From Bacillota bacterium (lineage in GTDB: Bacteria > Bacillota > Dehalobacteriia > UBA4068), in the NCBI GenBank assembly GCA_009778255.1, contig WRKD01000147.1, positions 1 through 9,664 of the forward strand: DNA of 9,664 bases. The letters run 5' to 3'. The translations under genes were made by a program, and so were the position numbers. Shown here one piece after another: positions 1 through 6,494 of this stretch (the first letter of the stretch is position 1; each line of letters begins with the position of its first letter). The notes beneath the pieces are model-generated. The model was not told where the DNA came from and made no database searches. It saw nothing but the letters and a program-made list of their open reading frames with translations.

Positions 1-125
1 TTTGCTTCGCAAAGTCACAGATACTGCACGTAGGTAAAGCTCAAAATCAAAGATTTTGGCTTTACCTCAGGCAAAAGCCTGGGAGGTCACAACTCAACAC
101 TCAACACTTGCGGCTGAAAGCCGCA
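1..125. repeat. cluster of four short palindromes with a 7-nt tandem repeat
   Basis: Four hairpin-capable palindromes follow one another with no coding sequence. They are TTTGC/GCAAA at 1-13 (3-nt loop), a long arm pair at 32-67, CAGGC/GCCTG at 68-81 (AAAA loop), and TGCGGCT/AGCCGCA at 109-125 (3-nt loop). The long one pairs AGGTAAAGC with GCTTTACCT (9 bp) and CAAAATC with GATTTTG (7 bp) around an AAA loop, with a single bulged T at 41. GTCACA occurs directly repeated at 14-19 and 86-91. The unit ACTCAAC is repeated in tandem at 92-105. None of the stems is followed by a T-run, so this is not a typical intrinsic terminator. It resembles an intergenic repetitive palindromic element (REP or small MITE type), which is an inference because no second copy is visible in the window. 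Confidence 0.6.
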
Positions 126-135
126 CTAGTATACT
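108..135 (+). promoter_or_regulatory. weak candidate promoter before livG
   Basis: TATACT at 130-135 matches the sigma-A -10 consensus in five of six bases. The only partner at a usable distance is TTGCGG at 108-113 (16-nt spacer), which matches only the first three bases of the -35 consensus and sits inside the last palindrome. A start near 142 would give a leader of about 20 nt carrying the livG ribosome site. This is a weak call; the true promoter may lie upstream of the window. Confidence 0.25.
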
Positions 136-161
136 GCTTTTATTCAATGGAGGGTAAATCT

Positions 162-938
162 ATGCCTTTACTGGAAACTAAAGAAGTCTCCATTAATTTC
201 GGCGGGCTGTGGGCGGTGAAGGATGTGGATTTTTTTATCGAGGCCCGGGAGATCGTGGGCTTGATCGGCCCCAATGGCTCTGGTAAAACCACCTTCCTTA
301 ATATAATCAGCGGCATTTACCGTGCTACGCGTGGCCGGGTATTATTGCAAGGGCAGGATATCACAACTATGCGGCCTTGTGAAATCTTTAAACGTGGTAT
401 GGCCCGCACCTATCAATCTAGTCGCTTGTGCTGGGATTTAAGTGTGGCAGATAATGTTTTAATGGGGCTTTACTCCAAACAGAAAAGTAATCTGGCAAGC
501 ATTTTGTTAAAACCTAAACATGTGAATAATGAGATATACGAGAGTATGCAGGAATGCTTGGATATGCTCAGTTATTTTAATCCGCATTTGGTGAACCGCC
601 GCTATGAATTAACGAAAAATATCCCGCATATAGACCGCCGCCGTATTGAAATAAGCCGCGCTTTAGTTGGGCGGCCTGCCATATTGCTTTTGGATGAACC
701 AACCGCAGGTTTAAATGATGAAGAAACAATGTCTATGATGGATGATATTCGTAAGATCAAAGAAAAACTACAGGAAATTTGCATTATTATTATTGAGCAT
801 GATATGAAAGTTATGGAAAAAGTACCACAACGCATCATCGTTTTTAATGCCGGCCAGAAAATTGCCGAAGGCCTATACCAGGATATTGTACATAATGATG
901 ATGTGATCAAGGCATATTTGGGGGGTGCGGCTATATGA
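162..938 (+). CDS. livG: LIV-type amino-acid ABC importer ATPase, LivG family
   Basis: This is one of the two cytoplasmic ATPases that power a branched-chain amino-acid (HAAT family) importer together with LivF, LivH, LivM and a binding protein. The start at 162 is chosen because GGAGGG at 149-154 lies 7 nt upstream; an in-frame TTG at 108 lies inside a palindrome and has no ribosome site. The product is 258 aa, the normal LivG length. Visible motifs are Walker A GPNGSGKT (36-43), Q-loop Q85 in ARTYQ, Walker B ILLLDEP (174-180), D-loop AGLND, switch histidine H213 in IIEHD, and the LivG-typical C-terminus VIKAYLGG. The odd point is the ABC signature: residues 154-158 read IPHID where the family has LSYGQ or similar, while the following RRRIEISRAL is normal. 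The gene overlaps livF by ATGA, which indicates translational coupling. The family is clear; the transported substrate is not shown by this gene. Confidence 0.93.
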   Translation: MPLLETKEVSINFGGLWAVKDVDFFIEAREIVGLIGPNGSGKTTFLNIISGIYRATRGRVLLQGQDITTMRPCEIFKRGMARTYQSSRLCWDLSVADNVLMGLYSKQKSNLASILLKPKHVNNEIYESMQECLDMLSYFNPHLVNRRYELTKNIPHIDRRRIEISRALVGRPAILLLDEPTAGLNDEETMSMMDDIRKIKEKLQEICIIIIEHDMKVMEKVPQRIIVFNAGQKIAEGLYQDIVHNDDVIKAYLGGAAI

Positions 939-1651
939 GTGATGAATCGGCGATACTCTCCATTCGGGGCTTAGATACCAGTTATGGGCGTATACCCATG
1001 CTGCGCGACGTGAATATAGAGGTGCTTAGGGGTCAGGTTTGCTGTGTGCTGGGGGCGAATGGCGCAGGTAAAACAACCTTGGTTAAAGCAATTTTAAATA
1101 TTGTTAAGGCCGATAAAGGTTCTATGAGCATGTCTGGGGAAGATATCAGCACTTGGCCCACTCACCGGCGCGTACAAGCGGGCATTGCGCTTTCTGCTTC
1201 TGCAGCCGGTTCTTTTCAGAAAATGAGTGTAGATACCAACCTAAAAATGGGCGCGTATTATATTAAAGATACGAAATTACTGGAAGAAAGGCTGGCGGAA
1301 ATTTATCGTTCTTTTCCGGTGCTAAGAGAGCGTTTGCAACAGAAAGCCGGTACGCTCTCTGGTGGCGAACGTACCATGCTGGCTATTGCCCGCGCTGTAA
1401 TAAATAAGCCGCGTCTTTTAATACTGGATGAACCTTCTTTGGGTTTAGCCCCCATAATGGTGGAAGAGGTTTTTAATATTGTTAAGCAGCTTGCTTTGCA
1501 GCAAATGAGTATATTATTGGTGGAACAAAATGCCGTTAAAGCGCTTTCAGTTGCCAGTACCGGCTATGTGATACAAAAAGGCGCTATCGTCTTTTGTGGC
1601 TCGGTGCAGGATTTGGCTAAAAGCGAGTTTATGGATAACCCGGTGATGTAA
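935..1651 (+). CDS. livF: LIV-type amino-acid ABC importer ATPase, LivF family
   Basis: This is the second ATPase of the importer, 238 aa, the usual LivF length. Its ATG overlaps the livG stop (ATGA), so the two subunits are probably made in equal amounts. Motifs are Walker A GANGAGKT (40-47), a canonical signature LSGGE (141-145) followed by RTMLAIARAV, Walker B LLILDEP (161-167) with catalytic Glu166, and the LivF-typical SLGLAP after it. Two sites depart from a standard ATPase. The segment that is VPEGR in LivF proteins (Q-loop equivalent) reads SASAA at 87-91. The switch position is Gln198 (VEQN) instead of His, and that change is normal for LivF. The C-terminus MDNPVM also differs from the common YLG ending. 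The family assignment is secure from overall pattern and context. Confidence 0.93.
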   Translation: MSDESAILSIRGLDTSYGRIPMLRDVNIEVLRGQVCCVLGANGAGKTTLVKAILNIVKADKGSMSMSGEDISTWPTHRRVQAGIALSASAAGSFQKMSVDTNLKMGAYYIKDTKLLEERLAEIYRSFPVLRERLQQKAGTLSGGERTMLAIARAVINKPRLLILDEPSLGLAPIMVEEVFNIVKQLALQQMSILLVEQNAVKALSVASTGYVIQKGAIVFCGSVQDLAKSEFMDNPVM

Positions 1652-1656
1652 AAAAT

Positions 1657-1662
1657 AGGAGG
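1657..1662 (+). promoter_or_regulatory. ribosome binding site of the binding-protein gene
   Basis: A full AGGAGG lies in the 22-nt gap between livF and the lipoprotein gene, 11 nt before the ATG at 1674. A perfect site fits the high expression usually needed for the binding protein relative to the other subunits. Confidence 0.6.
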
Positions 1663-1673
1663 CGATGTAAATT

Positions 1674-2864
1674 ATGGCAAGAAAAAGGAAATCATTACTA
1701 TTATTTTTGGTCTTATTGCTGGTTTTGGTTATGATAGTATCTGCCTGTGACCAAAACGCCACCAAAGGCAAAGTGGTTAAAATAGGCTTTTTAGGCCCCA
1801 TAACAGGAGGTGATGCTGCAGAAGGAGCGGCGGCCCGCAATGCTTTTCAGCTGGCTATAGACCAAGCTAATGCTTCCGGAAAATATCCTTACACTATTAA
1901 AGTTATCTCTGTGGATGATCAAAGCACAGAGAATGTAGCGGTATCCGGCGCTCAGCAGATAGTATCCGACCCTCTTGTGGTGGCGGCTTCCGGTTTTTGG
2001 AATTCCGGACCGGCGGCGGCTTCTATTCCCGTATTCAAGGAAGCGGAAATACCGCTTTTAATTTGGGGCGCTATACGCGAGAGTTTAACTTCGCCGGATA
2101 ATATGCCCTGGATAACAAGATCCGCTCCCACAGATAAGCAAGAAAATATTCCCTTAGCCAGTATGGTACTTGATGAAATGGGCTATAAAGACTGGTTTGT
2201 GGTTTCGGATGTAGGTTCATATGGCTCCGGTAATTTTGAGGCTTTTAGCGGCGAACTTGCCGCACGCGGCATTACTCCCATTGGCAGCGAACAGGTACCG
2301 GAAGGGGCTACCGATTTAAGCGCGGTAGTGCAAAAAATAAAATCCAGCGGCGCCAAAGCCGTGTACTGTGGCAGTACGGTTGGTATTGGCTCGCAGTTGA
2401 AGCGGCAGTTGTTCGATGCCGGTGTAACAGATGTGCTGTTTTGCGGCATTTCCGGCATGAAAACGGAAGATTTTCTAAAAATAGGCAATACGGCGGCAGA
2501 AGGCGCATTGGTGGTGAGCCCGGGTGTAATTTTAGATGAAGCCGAAGCCGGCCGCAAGTTTATTGCGGATTATCAAGCAGAGGGCTTTTCCGAACCGATT
2601 GGCGCTTATACGCCATATGCTTACGAGGCGGCGCTGATTTTACTGAACGCCCTTTCCGCCTGCGGCAATAACCCTACGGCGGAAACTATGGTAAATGCCA
2701 TTTTAAACAGCAAAACCACCGGTATCATGGGCACTACTACCTTCAATGAAATTGGCCAAACAACCAATGTGGCGGCTTATCTTAATGTGATAGAAGACGG
2801 TGCCTGGATACCGTATCAGAACTCTGCATATGCCAGTGGCGCGCGTTCTTTTGGCGGAAAATAA
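1674..2864 (+). CDS. livK: substrate-binding lipoprotein of the LIV-type importer
   Basis: This is the extracellular solute receptor that delivers substrate to LivH/LivM. It is 396 aa. The N-terminus MARKRK is followed by a hydrophobic stretch (8-22) and the lipobox VSAC, so cleavage before Cys25 and lipid anchoring are expected, giving a mature protein of about 372 aa. The mature start KVVKIGFLGPITGGDAAEG matches the first strand and ligand loop of the Peripla_BP_6 / type I (Leu/Ile/Val-binding) fold. Later segments such as DDQSTENVAVSGAQQIVSDPLVVAASGFWNSG and GATDLSAVVQKIKSSG follow the same fold. It lies between livF and livH in the same operon. The symbol reflects family and operon position only: the ligand could be branched-chain amino acids, other amino acids or amides, and the sequence does not decide this. 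Confidence 0.9.
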   Translation: MARKRKSLLLFLVLLLVLVMIVSACDQNATKGKVVKIGFLGPITGGDAAEGAAARNAFQLAIDQANASGKYPYTIKVISVDDQSTENVAVSGAQQIVSDPLVVAASGFWNSGPAAASIPVFKEAEIPLLIWGAIRESLTSPDNMPWITRSAPTDKQENIPLASMVLDEMGYKDWFVVSDVGSYGSGNFEAFSGELAARGITPIGSEQVPEGATDLSAVVQKIKSSGAKAVYCGSTVGIGSQLKRQLFDAGVTDVLFCGISGMKTEDFLKIGNTAAEGALVVSPGVILDEAEAGRKFIADYQAEGFSEPIGAYTPYAYEAALILLNALSACGNNPTAETMVNAILNSKTTGIMGTTTFNEIGQTTNVAAYLNVIEDGAWIPYQNSAYASGARSFGGK

Positions 2865-2918
2865 AGCCTAGGCAGCTGAAATTTTGTCACTAACCATTAA
2901 GCTGTACAAAAGGAGCGG

Positions 2919-3887
2919 ATGAAGTTGGAAATGTTTGCCGGACTATTGGTAAGCGCTTTGCTGTTGGGTTGTACCTACACGCTTATTGCTGTGGGCTTCT
3001 CCTTGTTTTTCGGAGTGATGGATGTGGTGGTGTTCTGTTGCGGCGATATTGCTATTTTCGGCGCTTTTTCCATCATGGGCGCTTATGTGGTATTAATGAG
3101 CGCCGGCTTATTTAATACACTGCCCTTTATTGTATGTGTAGCGCTCTTATTACTTATCGGCGCGCTATTTTGTGCAACATTGGGCCTTGTTGCTTACCGC
3201 TTTTCCATCAAACCGTTCAGCCATAGCTCCGAACTTATGCCTCTGCTAAGCACCATTGCCCTGGGTACGGTCATTAAAGAGGTGCTGGGCTTGATGTTTA
3301 TGCCGGCTGTTAATGCTTCAGCTTCAGCTTTTGGAGGGGAGGCTGCTCTGAAAGTGGTCAGTGGCCGCAACCCTCAGGGTTTTCCGGAACTGCTTTTTCC
3401 CAATGGCGGAGTCAACTTGCGTTATGTGACTATTATTTGCGTTACCGTTTTGCTGCTGCTACTATTATTCATCTTCTTAAATAAAACTAAAATGGGCCTT
3501 TCTATGCAAGCAGTGTCTCAAAATAAAGAATTATCTATGATGACAGGCATTAATGTTTCGCGTACAATTGTTGTTACTTTTATTATTGGCGGGGTGATGC
3601 TGGCTATAGGCGGATTTTTAGTAGGCAGTTATCAGAAAATCATGAGTTTCGACAATGGCGCTATGTATGGCGCCAAGGGCTTTTCCGCTGCGGTGGTTGG
3701 CGGCTTGCGCAATACCTGGGGTGCGGTGATCGGCGGCATGTTGCTGGCTTTTGTGGAGGTATTCGTAGCCGGCTATGTAGCAAATGGCGCTGCATATGCC
3801 GGCGTGGTAGCTTTTGTGGTGGTAGTTATTTTTATCATCTTTAAACCTGAAGGCATAATAGGCGAGAAGACAGTAGAGAAAGTTTGA
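2919..3887 (+). CDS. livH: LIV-type importer membrane permease, LivH family
   Basis: This is one of two integral membrane subunits that form the translocation path. The product is up to 322 aa and almost wholly hydrophobic, with about eight likely membrane segments. The family pattern is plain in the C-terminal half: GINVSRTIVVTFIIGG, then GAKGFSAAVVGGLRNTWG (about 250-267), a conserved permease region facing the ATPases, then GGMLLAFVEVF. A periplasmic or loop insertion around residues 130-165 is longer than in the shortest homologues. The start is uncertain. AGGAG at 2911-2915 is only 3 nt before the ATG at 2919, while an in-frame TTG at 2925 (9 nt) is better spaced and an ATG at 2931 is further away, so the protein may begin two codons later. 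The 54-nt gap after the lipoprotein gene holds no convincing terminator. Confidence 0.92.
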   Translation: MKLEMFAGLLVSALLLGCTYTLIAVGFSLFFGVMDVVVFCCGDIAIFGAFSIMGAYVVLMSAGLFNTLPFIVCVALLLLIGALFCATLGLVAYRFSIKPFSHSSELMPLLSTIALGTVIKEVLGLMFMPAVNASASAFGGEAALKVVSGRNPQGFPELLFPNGGVNLRYVTIICVTVLLLLLLFIFLNKTKMGLSMQAVSQNKELSMMTGINVSRTIVVTFIIGGVMLAIGGFLVGSYQKIMSFDNGAMYGAKGFSAAVVGGLRNTWGAVIGGMLLAFVEVFVAGYVANGAAYAGVVAFVVVVIFIIFKPEGIIGEKTVEKV

Positions 3888-3907
3888 ATAGTGGAGGGTA
3901 TAATAGG

Positions 3908-5113
3908 ATGAAGCTAAAAAGAACCATCCCTAGTATATTTAAACTGCCAGAGCCCATACTTATCGTATTATGTAATATATTGATTTTTGGGTTAGCTTTT
4001 GCTATGCTGCGTTTAAGTTATCAGTATAGCTTGGCTTGTGTGGCTATTACTATTGCTGTCTTACTGTTAATGGATATTAAAGGCTATATCAACCATCTTT
4101 TTTCCCTTTATATACGACATAAAAAAATAGCTTTTTTTTCTGCTTTACTATGCTTGCTGGTTTTGCCCATATTATTAGCCGGCTTACGTTATGAATCGCA
4201 TATTGCGATAATGGCTTTAATTTATGCCATGGTTTGTTTAGGGCTTAATTTTCAAATGGGTTCCACCAATATGGTGAATTTCGCCCCGGCGGCTTTTATG
4301 GGCATTGGCGCTTATTCTATGGCGGTGGTTACGGTAAAGCTGGGCGCTTCAGCCTGGCTTGGTTTGGGTATGGCTTTAGTGTTGTGCGCTTTTGCCGGTT
4401 TGCTGATCGGCTTGCCTACCCTGCGTACTAAAGGCTATTATCTTTCTTTGGTCACCATGGCTTTGCAGCTGGCTTTTACTCAAATGATTAAAAATATTGC
4501 CAGTGTGGGCGGCCCCAATGGCATTTCAGATATTAAAGCTTTTTCCATCGCAGGGCATTCTTTATATAAGAGCTATACTTTACCGCTTTTGGGCAAGGTG
4601 GCGCCGCATTTTTTCTACCTATATTTTTGTTCCATATTACTGATCGTGCTTATATATGTAGCATTACGCATTTATGTATCCCGTTATGGGCTGGCACTGA
4701 ACACAATAGCGCAAGATGAGATCGCTGCTAATTGTTTAGGGGTAGATGTTTCCCGCCAGAAGCTATTGGCTTTTGTGCTGGGCGGCTTGTTTTGCGGTGT
4801 GGGCGGGGCGCTCTATGCCGGCCTTACCTCTTTTGTGGGGCCTAATGATTTTACCTTTTCCCGCTCACTGGTATATATTTGCATGGTGATTTTGGGCGGT
4901 ATGGATAATCCTCTTGGCGTGGTGGTGGGCGCCTTCCTTTTAACTGTGGTTATGGAAAAACTGCGGGAATTTGCCGATTATGCGCAATTGGTATATGCAC
5001 TATTGCTGGTGATCATATTGATAGTGCGGCCTTCGGGCTTGATACCAAAACGGGTACGTGATTATTGCGCGCTTTTTAACCGCCGCCCGCAGCAGGAAAT
5101 AGAGGAGAAATAA
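3908..5113 (+). CDS. livM: LIV-type importer membrane permease, LivM family
   Basis: This is the second membrane subunit, paired with LivH. The start at 3908 is chosen because GGAGGG at 3893-3898 lies 9 nt upstream; a TTG at 3884 would overlap the livH stop but has no ribosome site. The protein is 401 aa with about ten membrane segments. LivM hallmarks are GLNFQMGSTNMVNFAPAAF followed by MGIGAYS (about 110-135), LRTKGYYLSLVTMALQL (about 170-187), and the ATPase-facing segment RYGLALNTIAQDEIAANCLG (from about 258) with GVDVSRQKLLAFVLGG after it. The extra N-terminal membrane segments are usual for LivM. It is the last clear transporter gene; the next gene starts 11 nt after its stop. The ending is hydrophilic (RRPQQEIEEK). 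Confidence 0.92.
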   Translation: MKLKRTIPSIFKLPEPILIVLCNILIFGLAFAMLRLSYQYSLACVAITIAVLLLMDIKGYINHLFSLYIRHKKIAFFSALLCLLVLPILLAGLRYESHIAIMALIYAMVCLGLNFQMGSTNMVNFAPAAFMGIGAYSMAVVTVKLGASAWLGLGMALVLCAFAGLLIGLPTLRTKGYYLSLVTMALQLAFTQMIKNIASVGGPNGISDIKAFSIAGHSLYKSYTLPLLGKVAPHFFYLYFCSILLIVLIYVALRIYVSRYGLALNTIAQDEIAANCLGVDVSRQKLLAFVLGGLFCGVGGALYAGLTSFVGPNDFTFSRSLVYICMVILGGMDNPLGVVVGAFLLTVVMEKLREFADYAQLVYALLLVIILIVRPSGLIPKRVRDYCALFNRRPQQEIEEK

Positions 5114-5124
5114 TAATATTTAAT

Positions 5125-5841
5125 ATGAAAGAATATAGCGTATTAAAAAGAATACTGATAAATATTGGTTTAATACTCTTTAACACACTGGTGTTTTCCG
5201 ATGCATTCATTGGTCTAAGAATAATTAACGGCAGTGTGGTCAGTATGATTTTGGGTGTAACAGTAATTTTGTTATCCATAATTATATTTGTGAGGTTCAA
5301 CGGGTTTAGTTTTTTAAGATTTAAAAATAAAAGTAGTATTTCCGGTAAGAAAAACGCGGAGCTTTTAACTTTGCAGCAGTATAGCACAATGCTTACAGAT
5401 TATACCGCGAATAATGATAGCGGTTTTTTCAACGAAGGATTACATGAATTGATAAAGCAAATTACCCAATATGAAATAAAATGCAGTAGTGTAAGAAAAA
5501 TGCTGCCGAAACTATTTGAAGTTACCGAAATGACCTATCAAAGGTTTGTTTTATCTATAAATAGCTCCGAAGAAGCTATAATTGGTAAAATAAAAGTTTT
5601 TGCTCAAAGGTTAGAGATATTAAATAACAGCATATATAGTGAAAACAACCGTGCACTTTACAATGAATTTGCCATATATTTAAAGGATACGGCGGCATAT
5701 TTTACTGAAATCAATTCTAAAATGGATAATCTGCAGATTGAATTGACAAAACTGCATGTTTCCAGTGCGGAAGAAATACAACAAAGTGGAGCGGCTTGTG
5801 AATTGCAGAGACTTGTTGAAACTATTAAATTGTATAAGTGA
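5125..5841 (+). CDS. unrecognised protein, two membrane helices and helical tail
   Basis: I do not recognise the family of this 238-aa protein. Two hydrophobic helices lie at about 10-31 and 38-56, followed by RFNGFSFLRFKNK, whose basic residues suggest that the tail is cytoplasmic. Residues 75-238 are polar, almost free of Pro and Gly, and rich in Glu, Lys, Ile, Leu and Asn, as expected for a helical bundle or coiled coil; the last 50 residues look most heptad-like. The start is an ATG with a poor ribosome site: the nearest purine run, GAGGAG, ends 17 nt upstream inside livM, so translation may depend on livM. The gene is visibly AT-richer than the liv genes. It lies just before a YuaF/NfeD-like gene and a flotillin gene with no room for other genes, so a role at the membrane with flotillin is inferred. 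It has a layout reminiscent of XpaC-like proteins, but I see no motif to support that. Confidence 0.8.
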   Translation: MKEYSVLKRILINIGLILFNTLVFSDAFIGLRIINGSVVSMILGVTVILLSIIIFVRFNGFSFLRFKNKSSISGKKNAELLTLQQYSTMLTDYTANNDSGFFNEGLHELIKQITQYEIKCSSVRKMLPKLFEVTEMTYQRFVLSINSSEEAIIGKIKVFAQRLEILNNSIYSENNRALYNEFAIYLKDTAAYFTEINSKMDNLQIELTKLHVSSAEEIQQSGAACELQRLVETIKLYK

Positions 5842-5871
5842 TTGAATACTGATGAGGGGAGGAGTATCTCC

Positions 5872-6447
5872 ATGTCGATTTTTATGATCTTATTAGTAGT
5901 GGGATTAGCCTTACCGTCTATTTCATTACTATTTTCTTTGCTATTTGGTTCTATGGAAGGCTTGATGCATCTATTGCATTTTGATTTTGGAGGAGCAGAT
6001 TTTCATCATGACGCTGCACATGATATTAGTCATTTTGGAATAATAACCGCTTTATTACCTTTTTCACCCATAATATGGTGTGTGCAATTAGCTGTAATGG
6101 GCTGTGTAGGCGAAATGCTTTATCGGGCGGGTAGAATCAATATAATTGCAATTTGGGTGATTGCGGTAATTTCTGGCTATACTGTGATGTTGATAATAAA
6201 CAATTTTATCATGATACCGCTTAAAAAAGCGAAAAACTTTGCTGTTACCACAAATGATATGATCGGCCAACAGGTAGATGTTATCGAAACAATATTAGAA
6301 AACGGTGTTGGCGCCGTAAGAGTTGTATCGAAATCCGGCTCTTCTATTTATGCGGCAAAATCTCAAAGTAATGAAAGGATCAACCAAGGAGAGAAAGTTA
6401 TTATTATAGAAATAAAAGACGGAAGAGCAATAGTACAGCATCAGTAA
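5872..6447 (+). CDS. NfeD-like / YuaF-like membrane protein, flotillin partner
   Basis: NfeD-like proteins are encoded next to flotillin genes and are thought to assist membrane-domain assembly. The start at 5872 is set by GGGGAGGAG at 5856-5864, 7 nt upstream; an in-frame TTG at 5842 is weaker. The product is 191 aa, close to Bacillus YuaF. It has a first membrane helix at 4-25, a histidine- and aspartate-rich loop at 33-54, a second hydrophobic region at 57-80, and a third at 89-115 ending in IPLKKAKN. A soluble C-terminal domain (about 125-191) begins VTTNDMIGQQVDVIETI, is rich in beta strand (GAVRVVSKSG, EKVIIIEIKDGRAIVQ), and fits the small OB fold of the NfeD C-terminus. No ClpP-like serine protease domain is present, so it is the short type. 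It is followed after 47 nt by the flotillin gene, as in yuaF-floT. Confidence 0.82.
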   Translation: MSIFMILLVVGLALPSISLLFSLLFGSMEGLMHLLHFDFGGADFHHDAAHDISHFGIITALLPFSPIIWCVQLAVMGCVGEMLYRAGRINIIAIWVIAVISGYTVMLIINNFIMIPLKKAKNFAVTTNDMIGQQVDVIETILENGVGAVRVVSKSGSSIYAAKSQSNERINQGEKVIIIEIKDGRAIVQHQ

Positions 6448-6494
6448 TAGATAAATTGTAATAATATAAAAAAAATAAAAAGGAAGTGGGTATT

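Noticed and set aside
2183..2557. Minus-strand open frames opposite the binding-protein gene
   Set aside because: They have no ribosome site or recognisable protein features and lie inside a well-supported gene on the other strand.
2866..2918. Palindrome GCCTAGGC after the binding-protein gene as a terminator
   Set aside because: It has no loop and no following T-run, and the next operon gene follows in the same direction with a ribosome site.
3884..3904. TATAAT at 3899-3904 and TTGAAT at 3884-3889 as a promoter for livM
   Set aside because: The two elements are only 9 nt apart, and the TATAAT overlaps the livM ribosome-site region, so it is better read as part of an AT-rich gap.
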